DNA from: Rhodopirellula europaea 6C
GTDB taxonomy: Bacteria > Planctomycetota > Planctomycetia > Pirellulales > Pirellulaceae
DNA length: 38,965 bases
NCBI RefSeq assembly: GCF_000338295.1
Contig: NZ_ANMO01000110.1
Span: 1-38,965 of the forward strand
Direction of reading: 5' to 3'
A model generated the notes under the pieces. It was not told the DNA's origin. It saw only the letters and a list, made by a program, of their open reading frames with translations, and made no database searches. The first letter of the stretch is position 1. Each line of letters starts with the position of its first letter. The position numbers and the translations under genes are program-made. Below, piece after piece: positions 1-7,447 of this stretch.

Positions 1-67
1 CATTCCCAGGGAGGTCGTCGTGTGAGGTGGCGGGGCGGGGCGAGACACGGTGCCGATGCGTGCCAGC

Positions 68-90
68 TCGTAGGCCAGGTCTCACCTGGC
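68..90 (+). repeat. Hairpin repeat, left copy of inverted pair
   Basis: This 23-base unit is repeated exactly in inverted orientation at 174-196. Its core, 74-90, is itself a dyad: GCCAGGT, then CTC, then ACCTGGC, giving a 7-bp stem with a 3-base loop. The outer flank reads TCGTAG. The short size, self-complementarity and intergenic position resemble REP-like elements. No third exact copy was seen in the window, so whether it is genome-wide cannot be judged here. Confidence 0.75.
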
Positions 91-173
91 GATGGTTCTT
101 AGCCAGAGCAACACCGCTCTCGGCATTGAAGGTTGGCTGGACGCCTCGCTTGGTTCCCAAGCATCGGCTCGGT

Positions 174-196
174 GCCAGGTGAGACCTGGCCTACGA
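174..196 (-). repeat. Hairpin repeat, right copy of inverted pair
   Basis: This is the exact reverse complement of 68-90. It contains the same 7-bp self-complementary core at 174-190 and the CTACGA outer flank. The two copies are separated by 83 bases and could also pair with each other as a 23-bp stem in single-stranded DNA or RNA. Confidence 0.75.
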
Positions 197-408
197 CTCG
201 GACGCCCAAGAATCGCATCGACTAGACTCGTTCGAGCAACCGGGAGCGTCCCGATCGCTAGGTCGCCCGAAACTCATTGCGGCGACAAAGTTCACCCTCG
301 CACTACTTCGTCATAAAACGATGCCTTGCCCTTCGTTGCGAGGCCGATTAGCTATAGCAAGCGGATAACCATCGCGGTCTGGATAGCAGCCCGGTGGCGT
401 GGGCGGGC

Positions 409-1359
409 CTACGAACTGGCACTGCGGTAACTGCTCAGTGCTCGACGAAAGACCCAACGGCTGAAGGTGACGCTCATCACGGTGGCGACCAACGCCCAAC
501 CGACCAGCAGCCATTCTTCGTTGGTCCGTGGATCAATTGGCTTGGCCAGCAATCGAGCCGGGACGTTCACGACCACCAACACCGGCACCACAAAGGTGAA
601 GAACCCGTACATCGGCGTGCCCCAACCGCGGTTGTAAATCTCCATCGGGTAGCGGCTGAAATTGGTGATGTAGAACCAAAAGTTGTAGAGCGTCTGATTG
701 CGTCCCAACCAAATGCTGGTTGCGGAAAGGCAAATCATCAGGCTGTACATGATCACGATGCCGCACATGCAGAAGAGCACATACAGCACCAGCGAAGTGA
801 CCGACGGTATATGCGGATCGACCTCGCGAGTTGCCAGCTTGGTCAGTGCCACCCCCGCGATCACCAGTCCCGCCAAAAAGTTGGCCAGCGATGACCAACT
901 GACCCGTCGAAATGAAATCAAAAACTGGGTGTCAATCGGTTTGAGCAAGGCAAAGTCCAACCCGCCCGTTCGAATCAACTCGCTGAATTCTTCCGCGTTG
1001 GGCATGAAGAACGCTTGCACGATCGAATTAATGAACCAGGTCGTGGCCAAGAACAAAAAGAAGCGTTCACGATCCCAACCCGTGTCCGCTCCGATTGATC
1101 CGGTGAACTGAAAGATGATCAGGTAAAATCCGACGTTCATCAGCGTCCAACCGATGCTGCTCAGGCATTCGATCACAAAGTTCGCACGGAACGTCATGTC
1201 GCGAACCAAACTGTTACGAGCGAAGGTTCCGAAAACTCGGACATAACGCATCCACTCGGAACCCGCCTCTCGGTCCGCACTCCCCGCTTCGTTCATCCAT
1301 TGGTCGTTCATGGCTGGTTTGTCTTGATTCGAACCATCGGTTGCTAGCTTGGATTGCAT
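409..1359 (-). CDS. ABC-2 type transporter permease (COG3694-like)
   Basis: This is an integral membrane protein of 316 residues. It resembles the ABC2_membrane_6 (PF06182) permeases that work in pairs with one ATPase to export an unknown substrate. About six hydrophobic segments are visible, including the stretches around SIGWTLMNVGFYLIIF and SLVLYVLFCMCGIVIMYSL. The family-typical segment 'IRTGGLDFALLKPID' lies between the second and third. The frame is open further upstream to 1422. The ATG at 1359 is preferred because a GGAGGT Shine-Dalgarno (1368-1373) sits 8 bases before it and it begins just after the upstream gene's stop codon at 1364. It is the second gene of a two-permease operon. 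No ATPase gene is in the window; it may lie beyond position 1. The substrate is unknown. Confidence 0.85.
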   Translation of the reverse strand: MQSKLATDGSNQDKPAMNDQWMNEAGSADREAGSEWMRYVRVFGTFARNSLVRDMTFRANFVIECLSSIGWTLMNVGFYLIIFQFTGSIGADTGWDRERFFLFLATTWFINSIVQAFFMPNAEEFSELIRTGGLDFALLKPIDTQFLISFRRVSWSSLANFLAGLVIAGVALTKLATREVDPHIPSVTSLVLYVLFCMCGIVIMYSLMICLSATSIWLGRNQTLYNFWFYITNFSRYPMEIYNRGWGTPMYGFFTFVVPVLVVVNVPARLLAKPIDPRTNEEWLLVGWALVATVMSVTFSRWVFRRALSSYRSASS

Positions 1360-1363
1360 GGCA

Positions 1364-2332
1364 TCAACCTCCATACCCGCTGTAACGAGCCACACCGCGG
1401 GAATAGGACCAGCGACAGACAACGATGAAGAACGTCAGCCAAGCCGCTTCGATCGCCATTTCCATCGGTAGATCTTCGTCGGGAATCTTTCCCAGGAACA
1501 CGGCGGCGGGGAAATAGGCGAGGTACTTCAGCGGCAACAAATTGACGAACCATTCAATGCTGTCGGGCAACAACGAAATCGGAAACATGTGTCCCGACAG
1601 AAAGAAGCTAAACAACATGTAAAGGAAAAGCAGCGACGAGACTTCCAGAAACCAAAAGCCGATCATTCCGATGGCGGCTTCGAGGAAAAAGCCGATCAAG
1701 AACCCCATCACCAACGATCCGACAAAAGCCGCGAACAAATGCGGCGGCGGGAACCCACCGACGAAGTAATCGCGGCAAAGAAAGAACACCAAACCGAATG
1801 GAGCAAAGGCGATCGCGTAGTAAGCGACTTTGTGAGCGATTCGGTTGATCAACAAGAAACCGATCAAGTCGATCGGCTGGATCAAGTAGCGTTTGATTTC
1901 GCCTTCGCGAATTTGCAGAGCGATGCCGGATGCTAACCCTGGCATGCTGGAGAATGCCCGTGCCAACATGGTGATCAAGTAGTACGCCACCATATCGCGA
2001 AAACCGAATCCGCCAATCTGAACCGCCTCGGTTGCTGAACTTAGCTCCGAACCACTTGTCTCGGATCCACCGACGGCCGACTCGACCATTTGCTCGGCTG
2101 CTTCGCTGGCGGCGATCGAATCGTAAATCGCCCACCACAGAAAAATCTGTGTGACGATTGGCAAGAAACGCATCAACGTTCCGAGCGCGAAATCTCCACG
2201 ATAAACCAACCGTTCCGACAGGGCGGTGGAGAAGATTTTCTTCCACACTCGCACGCGACTGCTCCACGTCGTTGCGGCGACGTGATGCGAATCCAGATCT
2301 GGGTCGTCAAACGACGAAGTTGCGGTCGCCAT
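1364..2332 (-). CDS. ABC-2 type transporter permease (COG4587-like)
   Basis: This 322-residue membrane protein is the partner permease of the downstream gene and belongs to the same PF06182 superfamily. It has an N-terminal cytoplasmic segment and a first membrane span around 'FLPIVTQIFLWWAIY'. A Ser/Glu/Ala-rich loop (about residues 75-105) follows, then the family-typical 'LQIREGEIKRYLIQPID' stretch and four or five more spans. Paired permeases of this type normally form a heterodimer served by one ATPase; that ATPase is not visible here. The gene diverges from dnaG across a 674-base gap, and its stop lies 4 bases before the next start, so the two permeases are surely co-transcribed and probably translationally coupled. 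The start has no obvious Shine-Dalgarno, so it is moderately sure. Confidence 0.85.
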   Translation of the reverse strand: MATATSSFDDPDLDSHHVAATTWSSRVRVWKKIFSTALSERLVYRGDFALGTLMRFLPIVTQIFLWWAIYDSIAASEAAEQMVESAVGGSETSGSELSSATEAVQIGGFGFRDMVAYYLITMLARAFSSMPGLASGIALQIREGEIKRYLIQPIDLIGFLLINRIAHKVAYYAIAFAPFGLVFFLCRDYFVGGFPPPHLFAAFVGSLVMGFLIGFFLEAAIGMIGFWFLEVSSLLFLYMLFSFFLSGHMFPISLLPDSIEWFVNLLPLKYLAYFPAAVFLGKIPDEDLPMEMAIEAAWLTFFIVVCRWSYSRGVARYSGYGG

Positions 2333-3006
2333 GAAGAATTACAGAAAGGCTTTCGAGGATGGCAGGCGGTCGACGTGGCACCGGCACCGGACAATGGGCC
2401 CATTCGCCGTCTCAAACCAAAGTAGCCGAGAGGCGAGAATCTTCCGATGCCCCTCAGGCTCAGAGCCCCCGCACAGAACGCTCAATCGTGCTAGCAAATC
2501 TGCTGTTTGCGATCGACGGCTTCCTCGTTTTTCACTGAATCAAACGTGATTTGGGAGCATCTGATCCAAAAGAGCTTTCGCGTTCATTTTTGCCTCTGAT
2601 TGGTATTGACGCGTCCGTGAAACCGCAGCAAACTTCTCGCATGCTTGTAACGAAGCGGGCAGCCTGCCATTTGGGGAATTCCACCCACCGCGGCTGACAC
2701 ACTACGCTACAGGGATGTAACCGGACCGAAATTTGCCTCGGCACCTCACTTTCCCAGACTTTCGCGGGAACTTCGAAACGCCGGTCGCTCAGGAAGAGTG
2801 ACGATCACTTCGCAGTCGCGAAGCCGGGTTGACCGTTCCACTGACCGCATCCAATTTGGATCGGCAGCCGTTGACAAGCCAGCAAGGAAAATCTTGCTCG
2901 ACTTGCCCGCCGCATGTCGTTTCTGGAGTGGATGTCCCCCGCGTTCGTGCTGGTTGAATTTGTCGCCAACGACATTTTGATCCGGCCTTTTGACAGGAGC
3001 GTTCGT
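2333..3006. other. Divergent intergenic region, permease operon / dnaG
   Basis: I support no gene in this 674-base gap. Short open frames here lack ribosome sites and family features. A perfect 12-base palindrome (AATGGGCCCATT, 2393-2404) lies about 60 bases upstream of the permease start and could be an operator. A consensus TTGACA at 2871-2876 lies upstream of dnaG, but the matching -10 position (about 2894-2899) is poor, so a promoter there is only a guess. The dnaG frame is open through 2914-3006 but is not counted as coding here. Confidence 0.5.
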
Positions 3007-5136
3007 TTGTCCCCTTCGACGGACTTCGACGTCAAAGAGCGAGTTCGTGCCGCGACCGACATCGTTGATGTCATCGGGCATGATCTAGAATTGCGTCCGC
3101 AGGGCCGTCACTTCGTTGCCCGCTGCCCATTCCACAATGACACGCGTCCGTCGATGACGGTCAACCAAGAACGCCAATCTTGGAAGTGCTGGGTCTGCGA
3201 CATCGGCGGGGACATCTTCAGCTTTGTCATGCAACGCGAAGGCGTGGACTTTCCCACCGCACTGCGAAGCTTGGCCGAAAGAGCCGGGATCGAAATCCCC
3301 GAATTCAATCGCGGCCCCAAAACTCAACCGGGCAGCCCCGACGACAAAGCCACCCTGATGAAAGCGGTGGACCTGGTCTGCCGAGCCTACTTCGACGAAT
3401 TGGCCAGCGGAAAATCCGACGACGCCAAGATGGCACGGGACTACCTCGCCAGCCGAGGCATCGATGACAGCAACCGTGAACTATTCAAGATTGGCTTCGC
3501 ACCTGACTCTTGGGACTTCGCCGTCAATCTGCTGAAACGAAACAAACTCTCCGAAGCAGTCGCTCAAGCCGCCGGAGTCGCGATTGGCCGCGATGGAAAA
3601 TCTGGTTGCTACGACCGATTCCGTGGTCGATTGATGTTCCCGATCGACAACGCTCAAGGCCAAGCGATCTCGCTGGGCGGACGAATCATTCCCGCGATCG
3701 CCAACCGCATCGCGGAAGCCAAAGGCGACGGTTCCAATGGCGGTGCGAAGTACATCAATGGTCCCGAGACCATGTTGTTCCGCAAATCCAACGAGCTCTA
3801 CGGATTGCACCTCGCTCGCGATGCGATGCGTGCCGCCGATGAAGTCCTCGTCATGGAAGGCTACACCGACGTGGTCGCGACTCGCATGGCGGGCATCGAC
3901 CACAGCGTCGCGGTGCTCGGAACCGCCCTGACCGCCGCCCACGTTCGCGTGCTCAAACGCTTTGTCAATCGAGTCGTGTTGGTTCTCGATGGCGACGAAG
4001 CTGGCAAACGCCGCGCAGAAGAAGTCCTGGAACTCTTCGTTACCGCAGACGCAGATCTGAGAATCCTGACGCTGCCCGATGGACTGGACCCGGCCGACTT
4101 CCTCGCACAACAATCCGCCGCGAATTTGCTGGACATGGCCGGCAAAGCCCCCGACGCGATGGATCACAAGCTGAATCGTTTGACCGAAGGTGTTGACGTC
4201 ACTCGCGACACGCACCGCGTCACGACCGCGATCGAAACCATGCTGGGCGTGCTGACCAAGACGCCGGCCAAAAGCGACAAGACCGAACTCAAGATCGATC
4301 AGTTGTTGGTTCGCATGAGCCAAACGTTTGGCCTTCCTGTTGAACGCTTGCAACGACGCCTCGAAACAGTTCGCGAGGAAAACGCAGAACGAGAACGCAA
4401 GCAAGCTCGTTACCGCAAAGCCAACACGAGCAACGGGCCTCAGGACTCAACGCAATCCAACGCACCAACCAGATCACCGGCATCGCAAAAGCCTGCCACT
4501 CGACCGCCCACTTCCGCATCAATGGACGACTTCGATCCATTCGCGCAAGCGGCGATGGAAGACGCGGCCGCGTTTGGCATTGACGAAGGCTTTGATGACT
4601 ACGCTCCATCGACGCAGAGCGATTTTGGAGCATCGAATCATCCAGGCCGGAACTCCGTGAGTGGACCGTCACGACCACAGCCACCCGAACAAGGTGCCGC
4701 GATCACCGGCGTCGATCGCGAACTATTTGAGATCTTGATCGAGTCACCCGAAGTCGCAGCGATGGCGGTGGAAGCAATCGATCCATCGTGGCTGCATTCC
4801 AATACCGCGAAGATGTTGCTGTCCGCCTACCAAGACTTGGATTTGCAGGGCCGCGACCTGGACGTCGACTCCGTGCTTGTCCTGCTCGAGAATGATTTTT
4901 TAAAAAATCAAATCATCACTTTGCAAGAACGAATCGAGCAACGTGCCGGCCACGTTTTAGACGAGCCACACTTACGATACACCGCGATCCTGACACGTTT
5001 TCGCGAGCGAGAATTTGACGCTGAAAAGACTCGCCAAATCGAAAAATTACAATCTGCATCCTTGCCCGAAGACGAAGAGCTCGCGATGTTAGAACAACTG
5101 TTTGCTGCCGAACGAATTCGGCAAACGCCCCGCTAG
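3007..5136 (+). CDS. dnaG: DNA primase DnaG
   Basis: DnaG synthesises RNA primers for chromosome replication at the fork, in contact with the replicative helicase. With the chosen start the protein is 709 residues. The CHC2 zinc-binding domain is at the N-terminus (C40, H43, C61, C64; 'CPFHNDTRPS' and 'WKCWVC'). The primase core and TOPRIM domain follow, with 'EGYTDV' near residue 284 and 'LDGDEAGKRR' near 328. A low-complexity linker (about residues 475-570) leads to a helicase-interacting C-terminal region. The frame extends upstream to an ATG at 2914, but that extension is hydrophobic and unlike DnaG. The TTG at 3007 is preceded by AGGAG (2995-2999) with 7-base spacing and places the protein at the usual DnaG N-terminus ('DFDVKERVRAATDIVDVIG'). 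The gene is followed by rpoD, the classic pairing of primase and housekeeping sigma factor. At 709 residues it is longer than typical bacterial primases because of the linker. Confidence 0.97.
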   Translation: MSPSTDFDVKERVRAATDIVDVIGHDLELRPQGRHFVARCPFHNDTRPSMTVNQERQSWKCWVCDIGGDIFSFVMQREGVDFPTALRSLAERAGIEIPEFNRGPKTQPGSPDDKATLMKAVDLVCRAYFDELASGKSDDAKMARDYLASRGIDDSNRELFKIGFAPDSWDFAVNLLKRNKLSEAVAQAAGVAIGRDGKSGCYDRFRGRLMFPIDNAQGQAISLGGRIIPAIANRIAEAKGDGSNGGAKYINGPETMLFRKSNELYGLHLARDAMRAADEVLVMEGYTDVVATRMAGIDHSVAVLGTALTAAHVRVLKRFVNRVVLVLDGDEAGKRRAEEVLELFVTADADLRILTLPDGLDPADFLAQQSAANLLDMAGKAPDAMDHKLNRLTEGVDVTRDTHRVTTAIETMLGVLTKTPAKSDKTELKIDQLLVRMSQTFGLPVERLQRRLETVREENAERERKQARYRKANTSNGPQDSTQSNAPTRSPASQKPATRPPTSASMDDFDPFAQAAMEDAAAFGIDEGFDDYAPSTQSDFGASNHPGRNSVSGPSRPQPPEQGAAITGVDRELFEILIESPEVAAMAVEAIDPSWLHSNTAKMLLSAYQDLDLQGRDLDVDSVLVLLENDFLKNQIITLQERIEQRAGHVLDEPHLRYTAILTRFREREFDAEKTRQIEKLQSASLPEDEELAMLEQLFAAERIRQTPR
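4893..4910. other. AT-only-core perfect palindrome inside dnaG
   Basis: The 18 bases form a perfect dyad with no loop (TGATTTTTT followed by AAAAAATCA). They lie in the coding region for the C-terminal domain of DnaG, in a sequence that is otherwise moderately GC-rich. It encodes the run D-F-L-K-N and may be only a codon coincidence. As RNA it would form a weak hairpin flanked by U and A runs. Confidence 0.5.
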
Positions 5137-5259
5137 GACAACCCTTCCAAGGCCACCACTCAAAGGAGCCGCGACACCCGACCCAACTGAAGCGTTCGCG
5201 ATTCATGATGAATCGCATTTGAAAAGATTTCAAACACGACACTCACAGTCATTGTTGAA

Positions 5260-5277
5260 CTGAAACACGTGATTCAG
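5260..5277. promoter_or_regulatory. Operator-like dyad upstream of rpoD
   Basis: The sequence CTGAA-A-CACGTG-A-TTCAG is an 18-base dyad around a perfect CACGTG centre, with one A/A mismatch pair. With a one-base bulge the arms extend outward by GAAC/GTTC. It lies 69 bases before the rpoD start codon, where an operator or leader hairpin would sit. No protein is known from the sequence to bind it, so the regulatory reading is inference. Confidence 0.35.
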
Positions 5278-5346
5278 GTTCCCGCAAACACCAACATGAC
5301 TGACCGTTCCACGAAGGAACGTGACCCATAACAGGAGGTTTTTCCG

Positions 5347-7050
5347 ATGCAATTGATGGACCAAGATCTTTCGCAACTCATCGCCCGCGGAACCAAGGAC
5401 GGTTTCCTCACCTACGATGAAGTCAACACGTACCTACCCGATGAGGACGTCAACCCAGAGAAGCTGAACTCGCTTCTGTTGGCTCTCGAAAATCGTGGTA
5501 TCCAACTGATTGAAGCCTCGGAAAAGAAGGCTCGCGACGCCGCTGCACGTCGCCCGTCACCCAACGTTCGTGGACTGCGTCCGGTCGACTTGAATGCCGA
5601 CGAAGAAACGCCCGAACAAATCCTGGCAAACGAAGTCGCATCGCAAAGCTTCTCTTCAGCTGATCTGCCAAAAGCCAGCGAAGATCCCATTCGCATGTAC
5701 CTCAGCCAAATGGCCGAGATCCCGTTGCTGTCGCGCGAAGAAGAGATCGCACTGGCGAAGAAGATCGAAATCACTCGCAAGCAATATCGTCGCTCGCTGT
5801 TGGAAACTGACTACGCTTTGCGAGCCACCGTCGAAACGCTGCAAAAAGTTCACTCGGGCGAACTCCCGTTCGACCGAACGATCAAGGTCTCGCTGACCGA
5901 GCGATTGACCAAGGAACAAATTTCTCAGCGAATGCCACACAACTTGCGAACGCTGAATGACTTGATCGCCAAGAACAAAGCCGACTTTGAAATTTTGGTT
6001 CGACGCAGTGCATCGCCGCGCTTAAAAGCCGAAGTCCGCAAGCAATTCCTGCGTCGCCGTCGCAAATGCTTGGAACTCGTCGAAGAACTGTCGCTGCGAA
6101 GCCGCCGCGTCACACCGCTGCTGCACCAACTTGAAAAGATCTCCGGCCGAATGACGTTCATTCGAGAGCGTTTGGCCGACCTTGGCAACGACGCGATGAG
6201 CCGTGACGAAGCAGCTGACCTGCGTCAAGAACTCCGAGAACTGATGCTGGTCACGCAAGAAAGCCCGACCAGCTTGCACAACCGCATGGCCAAAGTTCGC
6301 CGCCACTTCGATCAATACGAAGCAACCAAACGCGAACTCAGTGCTGGCAACCTTCGCTTGGTCGTTTCGATTGCGAAAAAGTACCGCAACCGTGGCCTGT
6401 CGTTCCTGGACCTGATCCAAGAAGGCAACACCGGCTTGATGCGAGCGGTCGACAAATACGAGTATCGTCGCGGTTTCAAATTCAGCACTTACGCAACATG
6501 GTGGATTCGCCAAGCGATCACGCGAGCCATCGCTGACCAAGCTCGCACGATCCGAATCCCTGTGCATATGATCGACGTGCTCAGCAAGCTTCGCCAAGCA
6601 CAAAAGCGACTCACCCAGACGCTCCGTCGCGAGCCAACCTACGAAGACATCGCCGAAGCGACTGATGTGCCAATCGAAGAAGTCCGCCGAGTCATGGACA
6701 TCGGTCGTCACCCCGTCAGCCTGGACCGTCCCGTTGGCGAAGGCGAAGACAGCAGCTTTGGCGAGTTTGTTCAAGATAGCGAAACTGACAACCCCGTTCG
6801 CATCGCCGCCAGTGGCATGCTGCGAAACAAGATCGACGAACTGCTGAAAACCCTGACCTTCCGCGAACGCGAAATCATTCGCTTGCGATACGGCTTGGTC
6901 GACGGCTACAGCTACACGCTCGAAGAGTGCGGTCGAATTTTCAAGGTCACTCGTGAACGCGTCCGCCAAATCGAAGCCAAAGCGGTTGCGAAGATGCAAA
7001 GCCCGTCGCGTGCCGAGCGTTTGTCGTCTTACCTCAAACCCGCTGCCTAA
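5347..7050 (+). CDS. rpoD: Primary RNA polymerase sigma factor RpoD/SigA
   Basis: This is the housekeeping sigma-70 factor, 567 residues, directing RNA polymerase to -35/-10 promoters. Region 1.1 is at the N-terminus. Region 1.2 begins near residue 113 ('[20 protein letters not shown]'). A long basic/helical non-conserved region of nearly 200 residues follows. Regions 2.1-2.4 start near 335 ('[19 protein letters not shown]', '[13 protein letters not shown]'), then region 3 and region 4.2 ('[20 protein letters not shown]', about 523-545). The segment after helix-turn-helix 4.2 reads '[14 protein letters not shown]', where most RpoD proteins have a 'KLRHPSR'-like stretch. The ATG has a full AGGAGG (5333-5338) with 8-base spacing, the best ribosome site in the window. 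It lies 210 bases after dnaG and ends in a strong terminator, so it may be transcribed both with dnaG and from its own promoter. Confidence 0.97.
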   Translation: MQLMDQDLSQLIARGTKDGFLTYDEVNTYLPDEDVNPEKLNSLLLALENRGIQLIEASEKKARDAAARRPSPNVRGLRPVDLNADEETPEQILANEVASQSFSSADLPKASEDPIRMYLSQMAEIPLLSREEEIALAKKIEITRKQYRRSLLETDYALRATVETLQKVHSGELPFDRTIKVSLTERLTKEQISQRMPHNLRTLNDLIAKNKADFEILVRRSASPRLKAEVRKQFLRRRRKCLELVEELSLRSRRVTPLLHQLEKISGRMTFIRERLADLGNDAMSRDEAADLRQELRELMLVTQESPTSLHNRMAKVRRHFDQYEATKRELSAGNLRLVVSIAKKYRNRGLSFLDLIQEGNTGLMRAVDKYEYRRGFKFSTYATWWIRQAITRAIADQARTIRIPVHMIDVLSKLRQAQKRLTQTLRREPTYEDIAEATDVPIEEVRRVMDIGRHPVSLDRPVGEGEDSSFGEFVQDSETDNPVRIAASGMLRNKIDELLKTLTFREREIIRLRYGLVDGYSYTLEECGRIFKVTRERVRQIEAKAVAKMQSPSRAERLSSYLKPAA

Positions 7051-7095
7051 ATCTGCCATCGAGACCACTGTGAACCAGGTGAATTGAAGACCATC

Positions 7096-7148
7096 GAGCC
7101 TTCGAGAAATCGTCTTGCCGCGACGAATTCCCGAAGGCTCTTTTTCTT
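7096..7148 (+). terminator. Rho-independent terminator after rpoD
   Basis: A 9-bp stem (GAGCCTTCG at 7096-7104 with CGAAGGCTC at 7132-7140) encloses a second 5-bp stem (TCGTC/GACGA). The outer stem is followed directly by TTTTTCTT (7141-7148). It begins 45 bases after the rpoD stop codon and separates the dnaG-rpoD unit from the cbb3 oxidase cluster. Confidence 0.9.
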
Positions 7149-7447
7149 CAAAACGGTCCGGCGACGCTTCATCTCAGCCACCCATATTTCAAGATTTATG
7201 ATACAACCCTGCGACAGCACCTATCGCTTTGCAACTCAGGACGCTCGGACTGATCCGATGGCAAAACACGTGGCGTAATGTCGCGGAAACCGAATTCTGC
7301 AGGCGTTGGTGTGGGTTTTTTCGACGACTACGTTTTTAATATCGGCAGGTGACCTTTACCGATCACCGATGCCCGCCGCGATCAGCGTTTGGGCGTTGCC
7401 GCATTCGTGTTTGGATGCTGTTCAACTACGGAAATCTGAGGATAGAA
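7149..7447. promoter_or_regulatory. Leader/promoter region of the cbb3 oxidase cluster
   Basis: This gap between the rpoD terminator and ccoNO must hold the oxidase promoter. A TAATAT at 7337-7342 could be a -10 element, but I find no good -35 at the right distance. I looked for an FNR/ANR-type TTGAT-N4-ATCAA box, usual in front of cbb3 genes in proteobacteria, and did not see one. The ccoNO frame remains open upstream to 7349 but the encoded extension is unlike the family. Confidence 0.4.

Larger units (their letters stand above)
1..408. other. Intergenic stretch with hairpin repeats
   Basis: No convincing gene lies here. The short open frames have no recognisable protein features. The stretch is downstream of the minus-strand permease pair, so the missing ATPase of that transporter could lie just beyond the left edge. 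The visible structure is an inverted pair of 23-base hairpin repeats, listed separately. Positions 32-44 are a G-rich run. I see no uridine-tract terminator after the permease stop codon at 409-411. Confidence 0.6.

Noticed and set aside
92-316. 74-codon open frame in the left intergenic stretch
   Set aside because: It runs across the hairpin repeats, has no ribosome site and no protein-like hydrophobic or domain pattern.
394-894. 166-codon plus-strand frame opposite the first permease
   Set aside because: It is antisense to a well-supported membrane protein gene; its His/Gln-rich product is typical of a shadow frame.
2640-2720. Possible repeat or mobile element remnant upstream of dnaG
   Set aside because: The stretch looks repeat-like by composition but no second copy occurs in the window.
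2532-2744. Minus-strand 70-codon frame upstream of dnaG
   Set aside because: No ribosome site, no recognisable features; likely chance.
3481-4404. 307-codon minus-strand frame inside dnaG
   Set aside because: Long, but exactly opposite the conserved TOPRIM and zinc regions of dnaG; shadow of strong codon bias.
6022-7068. 348-codon minus-strand frame inside rpoD
   Set aside because: Antisense to conserved sigma regions 2-4; product is low-complexity shadow sequence.
7149-7447. FNR/ANR box in front of the cbb3 cluster
   Set aside because: Expected from proteobacterial clusters, but no TTGAT-N4-ATCAA or close variant was found.
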